DNA of 64,000 nucleotides from contig NC_056000.1 in the NCBI RefSeq assembly GCF_018446385.1, positions 76,890,688 through 76,954,687 of the forward strand. Direction: 5' to 3'. The DNA comes from Zingiber officinale. Taxonomy: Eukaryota; Streptophyta; Magnoliopsida; Zingiberales; Zingiberaceae. Positions within the stretch are counted from its first letter, which is position 1, and each line of letters starts with the position of its first letter. The notes under the pieces are model-generated. The model had not been told where the DNA came from. It ran no database searches and saw only the letters and a list, made by a program, of their open reading frames with translations. The position numbers and the translations under genes were made by a program. This document shows positions 11,895 to 23,627 of this stretch, in pieces.

Positions 11895-12924
11895 TGTTGG
11901 AACCCCAAGGTTATTTTGGTGTGATCAACAAGTTAAGTTAGGTCCTATTTGTTTCTAACCTTGTGTCTAAGTGTGCAAGAGCTTAGGAACACAGGTAGTC
12001 GAGCGGAAGACGCAGCTAGAGAGAAGGATGACAGTCCGAGGGACGAGTTGCTGCGGAAAAGTACCCCGGTGGACGAGAAGGAAGCGTGTGGTGATTCCGA
12101 GGGACGAAAACCGGAGCGGAAGATTGCTCGTGGAGCAAGAGACACAGCTAGCGAGAAGGACGACACGCGGTGCGTCCGAGGGACGAAGACTGCGGATGAG
12201 TACGCCGGCGGACAAAAAGGAAACACGCTGCGATTTCGAGGGACGAGAAGCCGGAGGGAAGCCTACTCGAGAAGACCGGAAGTTGTGTTCGGGTGAGCCC
12301 TATTCCGGATGGCAGAGATCACCCAAGTAAGCGGATCCGGAATGGAAGACCCGGATCGAGGCGGGACTGAAGCGAAGCAGAGGTCCCGGATGAAAAAGTC
12401 AACCAGAGTTGACTTTTGGGGTCCAGGGCGCCCGGAGTTGACCGGGGCGCCTGGAACCCTTCCGGGCACTCGGACCTGAGTTTTTGATCGGATCGAGCTT
12501 TGACTCGATCTGAACGTTGGGGGATAAAATTTATTCCCCCAGGGCGCCCGGAACCCTTCCAAGCGCCCCGACCAAGGCTATAAATATAGCCTTGGTCCAG
12601 AAGATTTAAAATAACTCAGTAATTAGCATTCCAAACACTTGTGCGCTCACTGTTCTAGTTTAGCTTCTGTTTTTGTGCTTTCACCGGTGTAAGAGGCTTC
12701 TCCGCCCGAAGGAGTTTTTAGTGCGATCACTTTCCTTGGATTAACAACCTCTCCGGTTGTAACCAAGTCAAGTTGTGAGCCTGTTCTTTCTGCTTTTTAT
12801 TTACTGCTAATTTACTTTATGCAAGTGTTCTGTTGAAAGTTCGAGAAGGGTCTTTTCTGTTTATTTTTTACAGGGTTATTCAACCCCCCCCCTCCCCCCT
12901 TCTAGCCGGCCCAACGGTCCTACA
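11895..12924 (+). repeat. 3' LTR of the gag-only copia element
   Basis: The LTR is 1030 bp and collinear with 8633-9655 apart from substitutions and small indels, including a longer C-run near 12884-12898. The TATA region around 12583-12597 forms a near-perfect palindrome (CCAAGGCTAT, four bases, ATAGCCTTGG); in the 5' LTR this palindrome has decayed by one base. Confidence 0.93.
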
Positions 12925-12929
12925 ATAAG

Positions 12930-14771
12930 GAGTGGAGTCCATGTAATAGTGTGAAAGGAGATATAAGGAGAAGAAAGAGGAAGTAAGGAGGCTTGGTCGA
13001 GACTAATGCGCTCGGTAAGCAAATCTCGGTCGTCCACTTTAGACAGGCTGAGATAAAAATAACAGAGAACATAATATAAATAGGTAGGTGAGATAGAAGA
13101 AACCCAAGTGGGTGAAGTACTAATGGGCGCGTCTACACCCAACAAGGGAGTCTTGATCGAGTAGGAAATATCAACCGAGAATGTAGGTCTGGTCGATAGT
13201 ATAATCCAGGTCGAGTTACCACGAACGAAGGAGTAGTCCATGCTGATACACTCGGCAGTAGAAGGATGACCAAGCATAAAATATCGACCAAGTTAAAATA
13301 ACATAGGGGTAATAAACCTAAGAGCACTTGGCAAGCAACGCTCCGTCTAGTTTAAAGACACACATCCCTAAGCAATCTCTGTAACCGGTCTAGCAAAGAC
13401 CGATCGCCTGTCATAAAGCCCAACGAAACTCGATGGGAAAAACCCGCGCAAGCACTAACACAATGCAAACATATTTCGCCTAGTGATATAATTTCGGACG
13501 AGCATATACATAACTCGCTCGGTAATGTAATCTCGAGCGACCGAGCAGGCGTACAAACCTAAATCACCATAAGGAACTCAGCTTAATGCGGTTGGTAGAA
13601 TAAACCCGAACGAGCATATATATAACTCGCTTGGTAATGTAATCTCGGGCGACCGAGCAGGCGTACGAACCTAAATCGTCATAAGGAACTTGGCTTAACG
13701 CGGTCGGTAGAATAAACTCAGACGAGCATATACATAACTCGCTCGGTAATGTAATCTCGGGCGATCAAGCAGGAGTACGAACCTAAATCGCCATAAGGAA
13801 CTCGGCTTAACGCAGTCGGTAGAATAAATCCAGACGAGCATATACATAACTCGCTCGATAATGTAATCTCAGGCAACCGAGCAAGTATGCGAACCTAAAT
13901 CACCATAAGGAACTCGGCTTAACGCGGTCGGTAGAATAACCCGGACTAGCATATACATAACTCCCTCGGTAATGTAATCCCGGTAAAATCTGACAAAATC
14001 TTGGCGGGCATAAAAACACTCACATTCATTAAATCCCATGAACATAGCCAGGAAGAATTGTTACAACCGAATATAGGTGATGTATGAATAATATACAATC
14101 ATATGACAGTTTGGCGGGAAACGGCTTCTAGAAGCTTCTATAAATATGCTAGACGACAAAGAAGGTACATCTGAGGTACGAAAAAGATTTCTTAAACTAT
14201 TATTGTAGGTGATTACGTCATCTCATAACAAACTTTAACAAATCGGGGTCTACTTCATGACTACGGAGGTTATATGAAGTGGTATAAAAGGGGGAATCCT
14301 CTTCATTGGCCAGGTACGCTCACTCACAGCTCCACCACTGAAACCCTAAGTTCCATTTGAATTCACTGTACTTCTTCTTCTTCTTCCCACCTAAAACAAG
14401 GAGAGCTAACTTAAGCGTCGAAAGGCCTAGCCAGGGATTCCCACCCTGGTGTTAGGTCATTGACGTCTGGTTGATTAGCTACGTGGTGTGCAGGAGACAG
14501 TAGCATCCGCCCGAACCGTGAGCTAGGTTTTCTTCGTCACAGTGTTCTAATTCGTCAGATTCTTCCCTAGATCGACTTTGGGTTTCTCCGATCTAGCTTC
14601 GACGTGCTATTCTTTTCGTTGGGAGGTATTTTTTTGTTTTATTTCTTCAAGATCTGCTTTGATTTTCTCATATCCGGTGTGATGCCCCTTCCCCAGAACC
14701 ATCATCTACTTGCTCCCTGAAATCTTCGCTCGTCGTCCTTAGCTCTTCGTCGCGTTACGCTTTCAGACAGG
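12930..14771 (+). repeat. 3' LTR of Tat2 (main part, after the copia insertion)
   Basis: It continues the LTR that begins at 8618-8632 and ends in CAGACAGGATCA at 14771, close to the Tat1 LTR end CGGACAGGATCA. A core promoter is visible: TATAAAAGGGGG at about 14282 followed by TACGCTCACTCAC, which also follows the TATA box of Tat1 at about 16606. The later phrase TAAGCGTCGAAAGGCCTAGCC resembles the Tat1 block TTGAGCGTCGGAGGGCCTGA. The reconstructed LTR is about 1.86 kb. The antisense frame 12876-13277 is not supported as a gene. Confidence 0.75.
13495..13985 (+). repeat. 112-bp tandem repeat inside the Tat2 LTR
   Basis: The motif AGCATATACATAACTCGCTC recurs at 13501, 13613, 13725, 13837 and 13948, giving a period of 112 bp and about 4.4 copies. 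Each unit also carries CTCGGTAATGTAATCTC and GCTTAACGCGGTCGGTAGAA. Copies differ by point changes. Confidence 0.92.
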
Positions 14772-15593
14772 ATCACTATTGAACAAGTCAACAGAAATAT
14801 GAGGATTGATGTTCTCGACATGTCACAAAATAACTAAAAAGATAGTCAAAGCAACAATCAAAAATGAAAATTGAAATCAAAACAAGAAATGACATGAAAA
14901 CAAGCGTGCTGAAAATGCAAAAAAAAAAAATGAAATGCAAAGAAAGGAAAAAAAAAAAAAGAACTTAGACTATGTACACCCCCCCCCCTTTAAACTTTTC
15001 ATCATCCTGATGAAATCGATATGGTCGTGGAGGTGGGGGAAAGTGAGGGCCTCGTCCATGTCGATCGGAAGGGAAACTAGGCATACTAGGTAGCTGGCCA
15101 AGGTGCTGCGAATCTGGCCCTTCTCCTCCTCTAGAATGTGACATAGCCGTGTGGATTCCACACGGTCGGGCCCTTGTTCTTCGTTTGTTCTCCGAGTCAT
15201 CTACAAGCATCATTTTCTCTCCAAAAGCATATTCTATCAATAAGAATACACACAAAGAGTAGATCTTTGACAAAGAAGAGTAATTATATTGAAAAATATG
15301 ATAAGAGATGTAAAAGTGCATAGATCAAGTGCAAATAAAGTACGTGAATGTGCATCAAAATATGCATAAAAATGTATATACTCTAAGCACATCAACACTA
15401 ATACAGCTTAGGGTTCCATCAATCATGAGGGACTCAGGATCTGATCGGACCAGAGGTCCGATCAGCTAGACCACTCGGTGAGACATATGATCGTGATAGC
15501 CCTGAGTGTTGACCCCTCCTTGACTTTGACCACCATGTTAGTTAATTTTCTTTTACTTTGACCCTGACTTTGGGGGTCCACATTATTCACCGT
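14772..15593 (-). repeat. Family O remnant (minus orientation), left flank of Tat1
   Basis: On the minus strand a family O LTR start is visible at about 15411 (TGATGTGCTTAGAG), followed by the shared AGATCTACTCTTTGTGTG block near 15250 and the palindromic CCGTGTGG motif near 15160. A proline-rich frame (PPPPRPYRFHQDDEKFKGGG) reads to about 14970 and may be decayed coding sequence. A-rich tracts lie at 14870-14965. The stretch 15412-15593 is unassigned and ends in the target duplication ACCGT used by Tat1. Confidence 0.5.
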
Positions 15594-16937
15594 TGATACG
15601 GCGCGTAGTGGCGGGGCCTAGAAGAAGGGAGGAGAAGAGTCAAGGCTATGTAGCGGTCAAAAGACAAGGTGATGCGGTAGTCAAGAGTCAAGATGATGTG
15701 GCAGTCAATAGTCGAGGTGACTTGGCGGTCAAAAATCAAGCATAGGAGGCGGTCAAGAGTCAGGTATATGTGGTAGTCAAAGGTCGAGCAGACCTGTCAA
15801 TCAAGGGGTCAAGGTAGCAGAAAGACAAAGGACGACGACAGGTGAAGCTCAGGGACAGGCGTTGCAGGGGACAGCAGCTCAGGAGAATGGGTTTGCTGAA
15901 AATGCGAGTCAAGGAATACAGGTCAAGATCAGCAGAGCTATTCAGAGACAGATCGATCTACAGGCCTGCGTTCGAAGGCCTGGAGCACAAGTCAAAGGGT
16001 ACAGGTCGGGATCAACAGAGCTGTTCAGAGACAGATCGATCTATAGGCCTACGTTCGAAGGCCTGGAGCACAAGTCACAGGGTACAGGTCAGGATCAGTA
16101 GAGCTGTTCAGAGACAGATCAATCTACAGGCCTGCGTTCGAAGGCCCGGAGCACAAGTCACAAGGTACAAGTCGGGAGCAACAGAATTGATCAGAGGCAG
16201 CTCAGTCTGCAGGCTTGCGTTCGAAAGCTGGGGAGCAGGTCACAGGGCAGGTACCACAGATAGGGCTTGGCAGATCTGCGAGGATACGGTGTGAAGCCAC
16301 AGACACGCGTTCGAAGGCCTGATTTAGGTGGCAAAGCTAACAGAGTGGAGCAGGTCTGACAGGGGGATATGAAACAGATATAGGCTATAATAAACCAGAG
16401 GAGCTAAACGACAAAGGAGTCAGGGAATCATAACTACCTGTCAGGGGGTAATTATCACACACCAGGGGATATGCGCAAGGTTCCTAAACAAGAAGATGCC
16501 TTTATAGCCAATAATAGCCAGACAGGTGTCATTCACTACATGACAAAGCCCAGCGTCTAACGTTTTCTGACATGCTTGCAGGTTCTAGAAGCCCTTGCTG
16601 GTGCATAAAAAGAGGAGGATTCCTCGTACGCGGGTACGCTCACTCATCATTCCTCACCAATCTTTCACTTTTTGGGGATTCTTCTCTTACACTTTCCGGG
16701 GAAAAAGTACCTGACTTGAGCGTCGGAGGGCCTGACCCGGGGACTTTTTCCCTGGTTTCTGGCCTCTAACATGAGGTGGGATCGTCTAAGTGTGTGCAGG
16801 GACCTGCAGCCTCGTCAGCCGCCCGTGGGAGCTTGTTCCTACACACGTCTAGGTCATCCTTGAGCCACCGCGACTCTCCGTCAACAACTAGTACATCGCG
16901 ACCAGCCTTCATCCGACTCAGCCTCCGGACAGGATCA
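15594..16937 (+). repeat. 5' LTR of Tat1
   Basis: The LTR is 1344 bp. U3 carries short GTCAAGAGTCAAG-like repeats (about 15640-15800) and an 83-bp tandem repeat (15915-16215). A TATA box, GCATAAAAAGAGG, lies near 16606. The frames at 15842-16294 come from the 83-bp repeat and are not genes. Confidence 0.95.
15915..16215 (+). repeat. 83-bp tandem repeat in Tat1 U3
   Basis: The unit contains CAGAGACAGATCGATCTACA and the palindrome TTCGAAGGCC. Its register recurs near 15921, 16004, 16087 and 16170, a period of 83 bp and about 3.6 copies. The same array lies in the 3' LTR at about 46650-46965 with the same copy number. Confidence 0.9.
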
Positions 16938-16941
16938 AATT

Positions 16942-16958
16942 TGGCGTCGTCTGTGGGA
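16942..16958 (+). promoter_or_regulatory. Primer-binding site of Tat1
   Basis: TGGCGTCGTCTGTGGGA starts four bases after the 5' LTR. It resembles the TGGCGCCGTCTGTGGGA-type site of plant Tat/RIRE2-like elements with one change. The priming tRNA cannot be named with certainty from sequence alone. Confidence 0.75.
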
Positions 16959-16987
16959 AACACAAGAGCCTGAGCCGGGGCGTGAAG

Positions 16988-18429
16988 ATGGAGGAATCTG
17001 GTCGAAGTTCCAGCCGGAGGATTAATGTTACCATGACCGCCGGGGAGTACGAGCTCTTCAAGGAGGCCAAGAAGCAAGCTGCCTCTGAAAAGCAGGGAAT
17101 AGTTTCTCGACCTCGCCAGGCGCCTGAAGCATCCAGAGAGCCAGCTCTTGTTTCCGACAGGGGCTCGAAGAGGAAGCAGCCAGAAGAGCTTCCTCGCACT
17201 TTATTCTGAGAGCCTCGTCGCAACTATCATCAATCCGGGCCTCGAGAACATAGTCCGAAGAGAGAAGAACCACAGGCATCGATGGCGGAAATCTCTCTAC
17301 CTCCGCCTCGGGACTCAAGAAAAGGAAAAGCTATTGTCCCCGCCGAGGATCTGCCTGAAGATCCGGATGACAAGGTACCCTTCTCGGCTCAGATATTGAG
17401 GGAGAACCTACCGAGGGGTTATCGAGCTCCAAACATAGGAGAATATGATGGAAGCAAAGATCCAGAAGAGCATTTGCGGAAATTCAAAAATGCGGCTATA
17501 TTGTATCAGTATAGCGATGCTGTCAAATGCCGAGTATTTCTACATACCTTGTCGTGTTCGGCGCAGAAGTGGTTTGATGGATTGCCCCCAGGGTCCATCA
17601 ATCGCTTTTTGGATTTCAAAACGGCTTTCTTGCGCCGTTTCGCCAGTAGTCGTAAGTATCAGAAGACCGACCACTGTCTTTTCATTCTGTAGCAGGGTCA
17701 ACCGAGCCCCTACAAAGCTATATCAATCGGTTCAGCCAGGTGGCCAATGACGTCCCTTCTGCCATCTCGAAAATACTGATGAGCGCCTTCTCCCATGGAT
17801 TGCTAGAGGGGGAATTCTTCAGAGACCTCATCAAAAATCCTGCCTGGAATTTCGATGATATGGTGGAAAAAGCTTCTTGCTACATCAAAGTGGAGGAAGC
17901 GCAGGCGGCCAGGAGGAAGACTGAGAAGATAGCTACCCAGGGCAGCCGACCTGAAAGAAGAGTGCCCCAGCCGCCGGCTCAGCCTCTTCAACGCGTTCAA
18001 CCCAGGCCTGCCTTTCAGCCCGGCCAAGGAGCCAGACCAGCTCCTCGAGTTGCTGCCGTACACCCGCCCAGGCCTGGACCGAGGGGATTACCGTATTGTA
18101 CATATCATCGGTCCAGGACGCATGATATCAGTAATTGCTTCCAATTCGCCCGTGATTCTAGGCGAGCTGCAGAGCAGGGCTTGCCTCCTCCCGAGCTGGC
18201 GCCCCAAATACAAAGAATGGAAGAAGAGCGGGCCGCAGCCGGGCGTGCTCGTCAGACTCGGCTCGACCTGGCAGGCCCTTCTAATCAAGCTGGTCCCGTG
18301 GAAGACCAAAGAGATGCTAGGGAGGTGGAGAACCGGGGCAACGTTGTTGTCCGAGAGATCGGCATGATTTCAGGAGGACCCACTGATGGGGATTCTGGCC
18401 GAGCTCGCAAGTCACATGGTCGGCGGTTA
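16988..18429 (+). pseudogene. Tat1 gag
   Basis: The likely start is the ATG at 16988 (MEESGRSSSRRINVTM), 30 bp after the primer-binding site. The frame is lost at 17209 and the main gag domain is resumed from about 17282: IGEYDGSKDPEEHL, then CSAQKWFDGLPPGSI, the retrotransposon gag signature. A TAG at about 17690 and a one-base shift just after it separate this from the next open frame at 17740, which continues with VANDVPSAISKILM and a basic, proline-rich tail (17900-18120). A CTYHRSRTHDISNCFQF motif near 18097 is a degenerate knuckle. At least two frame breaks make it non-functional. Confidence 0.88.
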
Positions 18430-20264
18430 TATGTGGGAGCTGTTGGGTGCAGCCAGGAGCAAGTGCCAGGCCCTATTATCAGCTTTGGGCCACAAGATTT
18501 GGAGGGTCTAGAATTACCTCATGACGACGCCCTCATTATCAAGGCTGTTATTGCTAATAGCCGAGTGGCTCGGGTCTTCGTGGATACCGGGAGCTCGGTT
18601 AATATTTTATTCAGAGCTGCATTCGAGGAAATGCAGATAGACGCCGCCGAGCTTCAGCCTGTAACTACCTCTCTATATGGATTTACAGGCAACGAAGTCA
18701 AGCCCATGGGTCAGATTAAGCTGACTATATCTATGGGCACCGAGCCACTGGTGCGCACTAGGAGCACCTTTATAGTGGTGGATTCTCCTTCCTCCTACAA
18801 TGTCATCCTGGGAAGGCCAGCTCTGCACGAGTTCAGGGCTGCTGTCTCTACTTTTCATCAGAAGATTAAGTTCCCGGTCGGCGAGCAGGTCAGGGAAGTC
18901 AGGGGAGAGCAGAAGGTATCCCGTAGCTGCTACATTGACATGGTCCGGGTAGAAGCCCGCAAGAATCGAAGAACTCAGAATGGTAGTGTACACGCTATTC
19001 AGGAGGAACCTTTACCTATTGCAGAGGAGCACATCCCTTGCGAAGAGATTCAGTTATATCCTGACAGAGCGGAAAGTCTCACTCGCATTGCCAGTGACCT
19101 ACCCCCGGATCTTAAGTTAGAGCTGATACGATGCCTAACCCGCAATAGAGATGTTTTTGCTTGGTCCCTAGAAGAACTGCCCGGGGCCAAACCAGAGATA
19201 GCTGAACACAAGCTGTATTTAATACCTGAAGCTAGGCCAGTTAAGCAGAAGAAGAGGAATTTTTCTGCCGATCAGAATAAAATTATCCGAGCTGAAGTGG
19301 ATCAGCTCAAGAAAGCGGGACATGTTCGGGAGGTGCAATTCCCGTCCTGGCTTTCTAATGTCGTGTTAGTAAAGAAGTCTAACAATAAGTGGAGGGTTTG
19401 CATAGACTTCCATGATCTCAACAAAGCTACCCCCAAAGACTGCTATCCTCTGCCTCGCATTGATCAGATGGTGGATTCGACCGCTGGCTGTGAGAGGATA
19501 TGCATGATGGATGCTTACCAGGGATATCATCATATACCCTTGGCTCGGGAAGATCAGAAAAAGGTTAGTTTCATAACAGCTGATGGTACTTTCTGCTATA
19601 CCGTCATGTCGTTTAGACTCAGGAATGCTGGAGCCACCTACCAAAGAATGATGGACAAAATCTTCCGAGGGCATATCGGGTGGAACGTCGAAGTCTATGT
19701 TGATGACATCTTAATCAAATCCCCCCTAGCGTCCAATCTAATAGTAGATGTAGAAGAAACCTGTGGGACTCTGAGACAGTATGGTTTAAAGCTGAATCCT
19801 TTGAAATGTCTGTTCGGAGCCAAAGGAGGAAAGTTTCTGGGATACTTGGTGACCGAGCGGGGGATAGAGGTCAATCCTAAGAAGGTTCAAGCGCTCCGAA
19901 ACATGCAAGTCCCTCAGAATCTGAAGGAAACGCAGAAGCTAGTAGGTAGGATAACGGCGTTATCCAGATTCATCTCCAGATCTGTGGACCGAGCTGTGCC
20001 CTTCTTCAGAGTGCTCAGGAAAGCTGCAAAGTTTCAATGGACAGAAGAGTGCACACAGGCCTTTGAGGAGCTGAAGCAGTACCTGGAATCTTTACCATCA
20101 TTGTTCAAACTTGTTGTTGGAGAGCCCTTTTGGGTTTATTTATCAGCTACCCCTGAGGCCGTGGGGGCAGTGCTAGTTAAAGAGCAAGACAATATATAGC
20201 GGCCAGTGTACTTTTTTAGTCATCTATTGAAGGGGCTAAGTCTCGGTACACAGCCCTGGAGAAG
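18430..20264 (+). pseudogene. Tat1 protease and reverse transcriptase
   Basis: The open frame from 17740 runs unbroken to a TAG at 20197. The aspartic protease motif VFVDTGSSVNILF is at about 18577-18615. The RT domain runs from about 19240 and includes WRVCIDFHDLNKATPKD, MMDAYQGYHHIPL and the catalytic YVDD at about 19695-19706, all intact. The connection domain (RFISRSVDRAVPFF) follows. After the TAG a frameshift near 20236 leads into the RNase H frame. The RT core is well preserved compared with gag and integrase. Confidence 0.92.
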
Positions 20265-21038
20265 TTGGTTTACGGACTCGTTCTCATGGCTCGGCGCCTC
20301 CGGCCGTATTTCTTGGCACATCCTATTACCGTCTTGACAAACAGCACTATGGGCCGAGCTCTCACCAAAGTGGAGGTAGCAGGTCGACTTATCAAATGGG
20401 CAACCGAGCTAGGGGAATATGATATACAATATCAGCCTCGAACAGCGATTAAGGCACAGGCTCTGGCAGATTTTTTGACAGAGATTTATCAGACAGATTC
20501 AGAGGAGGTCTGGAAGGTTTATGTAGATGGGTCAGCCACCCATCATGGAAGTGGCGTGGGTGTACTTCTAATATCCCCGCAGGGGGACATAATGCAGTTG
20601 GCTGTCCGGTTGAGCTTCAGAGCCACTAACAATGAGGCAGAATATGAAGCCTTACTGGCAGGTCTGCAAGCAGCTCAACATGTGGGGGCAAGCCGAGTCA
20701 TAGTATATTCGGATTCTCAGTTAGTAACCCAGCAGGTGACTGGACACTTTGAAGTAAACAGCGACAAGATGCAAGTTTACAGGGAAGCATATGAGAAGAT
20801 GAAGGAGGAATTTAAGGAAATCATAGTCACTAAAGTTCCTAGGGCTGAAAATGAAAGAGCTGATGAATTAGCCAAAATGGCCAGCTCCCTGACCACTTGG
20901 GTACTTGACAGATCTATGGCACAGACCCTCCTTATAGCTCAGATAGATCTACAGAATAATTTGGGAGGAGTAATTGATTGGAGAGCGTCAATGATAAGTT
21001 TTCTCCAACAAGGAATTACACCAACCGACCCAGAATAA
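20265..21038 (+). pseudogene. Tat1 RNase H plus archaeal-type second RNase H
   Basis: The first part finishes the ordinary Ty3/gypsy RNase H (KVEVAGRLIKWATELGEYDI, then ALADFLTE at about 20460). The second domain begins near 20510 with WKVYVDGSATHHGSG. It keeps the four acidic catalytic positions: D in VDGS, E in NNEAEYEAL, D in YSDSQ and D in ERADELA. This extra archaeal-like RNase H downstream of the normal one is diagnostic of plant Tat elements. The frame ends with an in-frame TAA at 21036 before integrase. Confidence 0.92.
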
Positions 21039-22196
21039 GCACGTCTGCTCAGGAGACAAGCCCACGCTTATGTTATGATTGGAGATCAACTGTACAAGAA
21101 GTCGTTTTCCAGACCCCTACTCAAGTGTCTGAATACGGAAGAAGCAGATCACGCACTGCGCGAGATACACTTGGGATGCTATGGCAATCATGCAAGTGGA
21201 AGAACGCTGGCACGGAAAGTGCTGCTGGCTGGGTATTTCTGGCCTACCCTACAAAGAGATGCCTAGAAGCTGGTGAATACTTGATTGTCATGTCAAAAGC
21301 ATCAGAACTTGACGCACCGGCCCACTGAGCTGCTGAAAACTTCTATAGTTTCTTATCCGTTTGATCAATGGGGTATGGATATAGTAAGGCCTTTCCCAAT
21401 GGCCACAGGTCAAAGACACTTCTTATTAGTAGCAGTAGATTACTTCTCCAAGTGGGTAGAAGCTGAAGCTCTGGCCAGAATTATAGAGGAGGCTGTGATT
21501 CAGTTCCTTTGGAAGAATATTTTTTGCAGGTTTGGCCTACCTCATAAATTAGTGTTAGATAATGGAAGGCAATTTCAAGGACACAAGATACAGACTTGGT
21601 GCAGGGGGTTCGGTATAACTCAGGCCTTTACTTCGGTAGCTCATCCTCAGAGTAATGATCAAACAGAAGTAGTCAATCGAGAAATAGTGCGCGGGCTTAA
21701 AGTCAAGCTGGACCATATAGGAGGCAGTTGGGTGGACGAGCTGCTGAGCATTCTGTGGGCTTATCGTACGACACCCCGAGAAAGTACAGGTCTGACGCCT
21801 TTCCACTTAGTTTATGGTAACGAAGCAGTGGTGCCTCTAGAGGTCGTGGTGTCGTCCGCTAGAAGAATTCTATATGACGAAGGGAACACCGAGCGACGAT
21901 TGGCCAAGCTAGATTTCATCAGTGAAGTTCGTGAACAAACAACTGCTCGATTGGAAGCTTACAGACAGAGGATGAGACAGAACTATAACAGAAGGGTAAT
22001 CCCGCGGTTCTTCGGGGAAGGAGATCTAGTCTGGAAGCAAGTGAAGCCCGTAGGGGATGTAACAAAGTTGACACTTCAATGGGACGAACCGTACAAGGTC
22101 GTCAAGAAATTAGCATCAGGGGCCTATTATTTGCAAGACGCTCAAGGAAGGAGGCTAGACCGACCTTGGAGTGCTAATTACTTACAGCCCTACTGA
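21039..22196 (+). pseudogene. Tat1 integrase
   Basis: The zinc-binding region starts near 21050 (LREIHLGCYGNHASG at about 21156). It is broken by TAG near 21264 and TGA near 21283, the second falling where the first zinc cysteine is expected. The core follows with QWGMDIVRPFP (first Asp, about 21367), VLDNGRQF (second Asp, about 21554) and NDQTEVVNREI (Glu, about 21655), so the DDE residues remain. The C-terminal part includes a GDLVWKQVKPVGD block. It ends at the TGA at 22194-22196. Confidence 0.92.
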
Positions 22197-22349
22197 GTTT
22201 AGAAGAGCTGACCTAGCAAGTGTAAGTTAGGCCAGACAAGTGACACAGGAATAGCAAGACAGCCAAGTAAAAACTTAAAGATATATATGTACATTCAAAG
22301 GAATGAGAAAAGGGTCCAGTTGCTCGTTCATACAAACAGTTGGTACAAA

Positions 22350-22931
22350 TCATTTAAAGGGAGCAAAAATTTCATCTGGGAATCCTTGAATAATTTTGTC
22401 ATGATCCAAAATATCTGGAGGAGGAATGGAGTTTAAGAAATTCTGTGCATAAAGCTGTCGTATAACTCCAGCCGCTGTGTAAGGGACAGATGCAGAAAAG
22501 CGTGCTCCAGCCTGAGATAAAAACTCGGGAGATCTCAGATACAATTCTCGACTTCGAATGCAGCGATCACTCTCTCCTTCTTGATAGACTGCCAGGGCAG
22601 TGGATATTCCTGTTAGAGCCGCCCGAGATTGGGATAGCTCTGCTCTCAGAGCCCTCAGTTCAGCTTCCTGTGTCTCTATTTGAGCCGCCTGAACCTCCAA
22701 TTTCTTGTTCCTCTCCTGTAGAAGGATTTCTTTGGACTGTATTTCCTGAGTCCGTTCGGCTAGTTGTTGTCGGTGCCCTGCCTCAGCTGTGTTTTTCTCC
22801 TCTCTCAAAACTTTAAGCTCATCTTTGACTCGCACCGGGGATGTTTCCTGTCGCTTGGTTTGGTTGGTTAAGGCTTGGATTTCCGCTCGTAGTGCCTGAC
22901 TAGCCTGGGCCGGGTCATTCAGTTGGAGCTC
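22350..22931 (-). pseudogene. Antisense unit B of Tat1, 3' part (coiled coil and C-terminus)
   Basis: The minus-strand frame is open from the L2 insertion point (22931) to a stop at 22350. It is rich in Glu, Gln and Arg heptads (LAERTQEIQSKEILLQER), a coiled coil. It then ends in a conserved tail around TAAGVIRQLYAQNFLNS and PDEIFAPFK. Unit A (40095-42711) has a matching tail, GAAGGVRQAFEQGFLRS. The 5' part of unit B lies at 37925-39319, on the other side of L2. No intact promoter or start is present on this side. Function unknown; the Tat lineage is known to carry such extra frames. Confidence 0.75.
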
Positions 22932-23319
22932 TGATGTTAGCCATTTTCATGTCACGTGGCACATCAAATTAATTAAAATTGAAACTCATTAAAATTGATA
23001 CAAGCGTTGTAGCAACGAGTCCCAAGTCGTATTTTTTTTCAAGGGTTACTAGCAAAATAAATGTGTGAGTACTCTAGAATTGGTTCAAATTGAATTCATT
23101 ATATCATCAAGGTCAATTAAACTTTTTCCATTCAACTCACACTTCAAACTAATCTCATCTAATAAGATCAAGAACAGAGACAAGAAAGATCAACCTCATT
23201 CAAACATGATTCTACTCCATCCTTTCAAATACGCACAAAACAGAGGTAACATTCATCATCTCAAATTAAGTATCTACAATCAAATTCATTCACAGCACAA
23301 ACAAATTCGGATCCAAGCA

Positions 23320-23560
23320 TGTAACGACCCGACCCTCTTGGCCCATTTGGCGGCCCATTTGGCGACCCTTGGGTCGTCGACCGTGGGCCCTTATGTCGTC
23401 GGCCCATTTGGCGACCTCTCATGTCGTCGACCGACGACCCTTGGCCGTGCCGTTACTCACTAGGACTTTCCACCCCTGGCAGTGGATTTTTGCCTCCCCC
23501 AGGATTCGAACTCTAAACCTCCAGGCTTAAGTATTAGAGTTTATGAATCCTGGTAACCAA
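23320..23560 (-). repeat. Left inverted terminal repeat of the chromovirus-derived insertion
   Basis: This 241-bp arm matches the complement of 28386-28616. The inner 170 bp are nearly identical, with a handful of differences, while about 50 bp near the outer end diverge and contain local CATTTGGCG repeats. The inner part contains a tRNA-like promoter pattern on the minus strand: a box A-like TGGTTACCAGG and a box B-like AGTTCGAATCC about 45 bp apart. Confidence 0.85.
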
Positions 23561-23627
23561 GTGAGATCATGCAAGAAGGAAAGAAGGACTTAAACATGGG
23601 GGAGGCAAAAATCCACTGCCATCAAAC

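Larger units (their letters stand above)
8633..12924 (+). mobile_element. Complete gag-only (non-autonomous) Ty1/copia element
   Basis: This is a full 4292-bp element. Its LTRs are 8633-9655 and 11895-12924, both TGTTGG...TACA, and it has a perfect 5-bp target duplication ATAAG at 8628-8632 and 12925-12929. The interior has a tRNA-iMet-type primer-binding site, a copia gag gene and a polypurine tract, but no protease, integrase, RT or RNase H. This is the TR-GAG arrangement, which would depend on a helper copia element. It interrupts the Tat2 LTR 15 bp from its start, so it is younger than Tat2. The LTRs differ by scattered substitutions and small indels. Confidence 0.95.

Noticed and set aside
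15842..16294. Arg/Gln-rich frames in the Tat1 LTR (also 46575-47060)
   Set aside because: They come from the 83-bp tandem repeat in U3 and occur in both LTRs.
16766..17318. Minus-strand frames opposite Tat1 gag
   Set aside because: They are shadows of the gag coding strand with no domain of their own.
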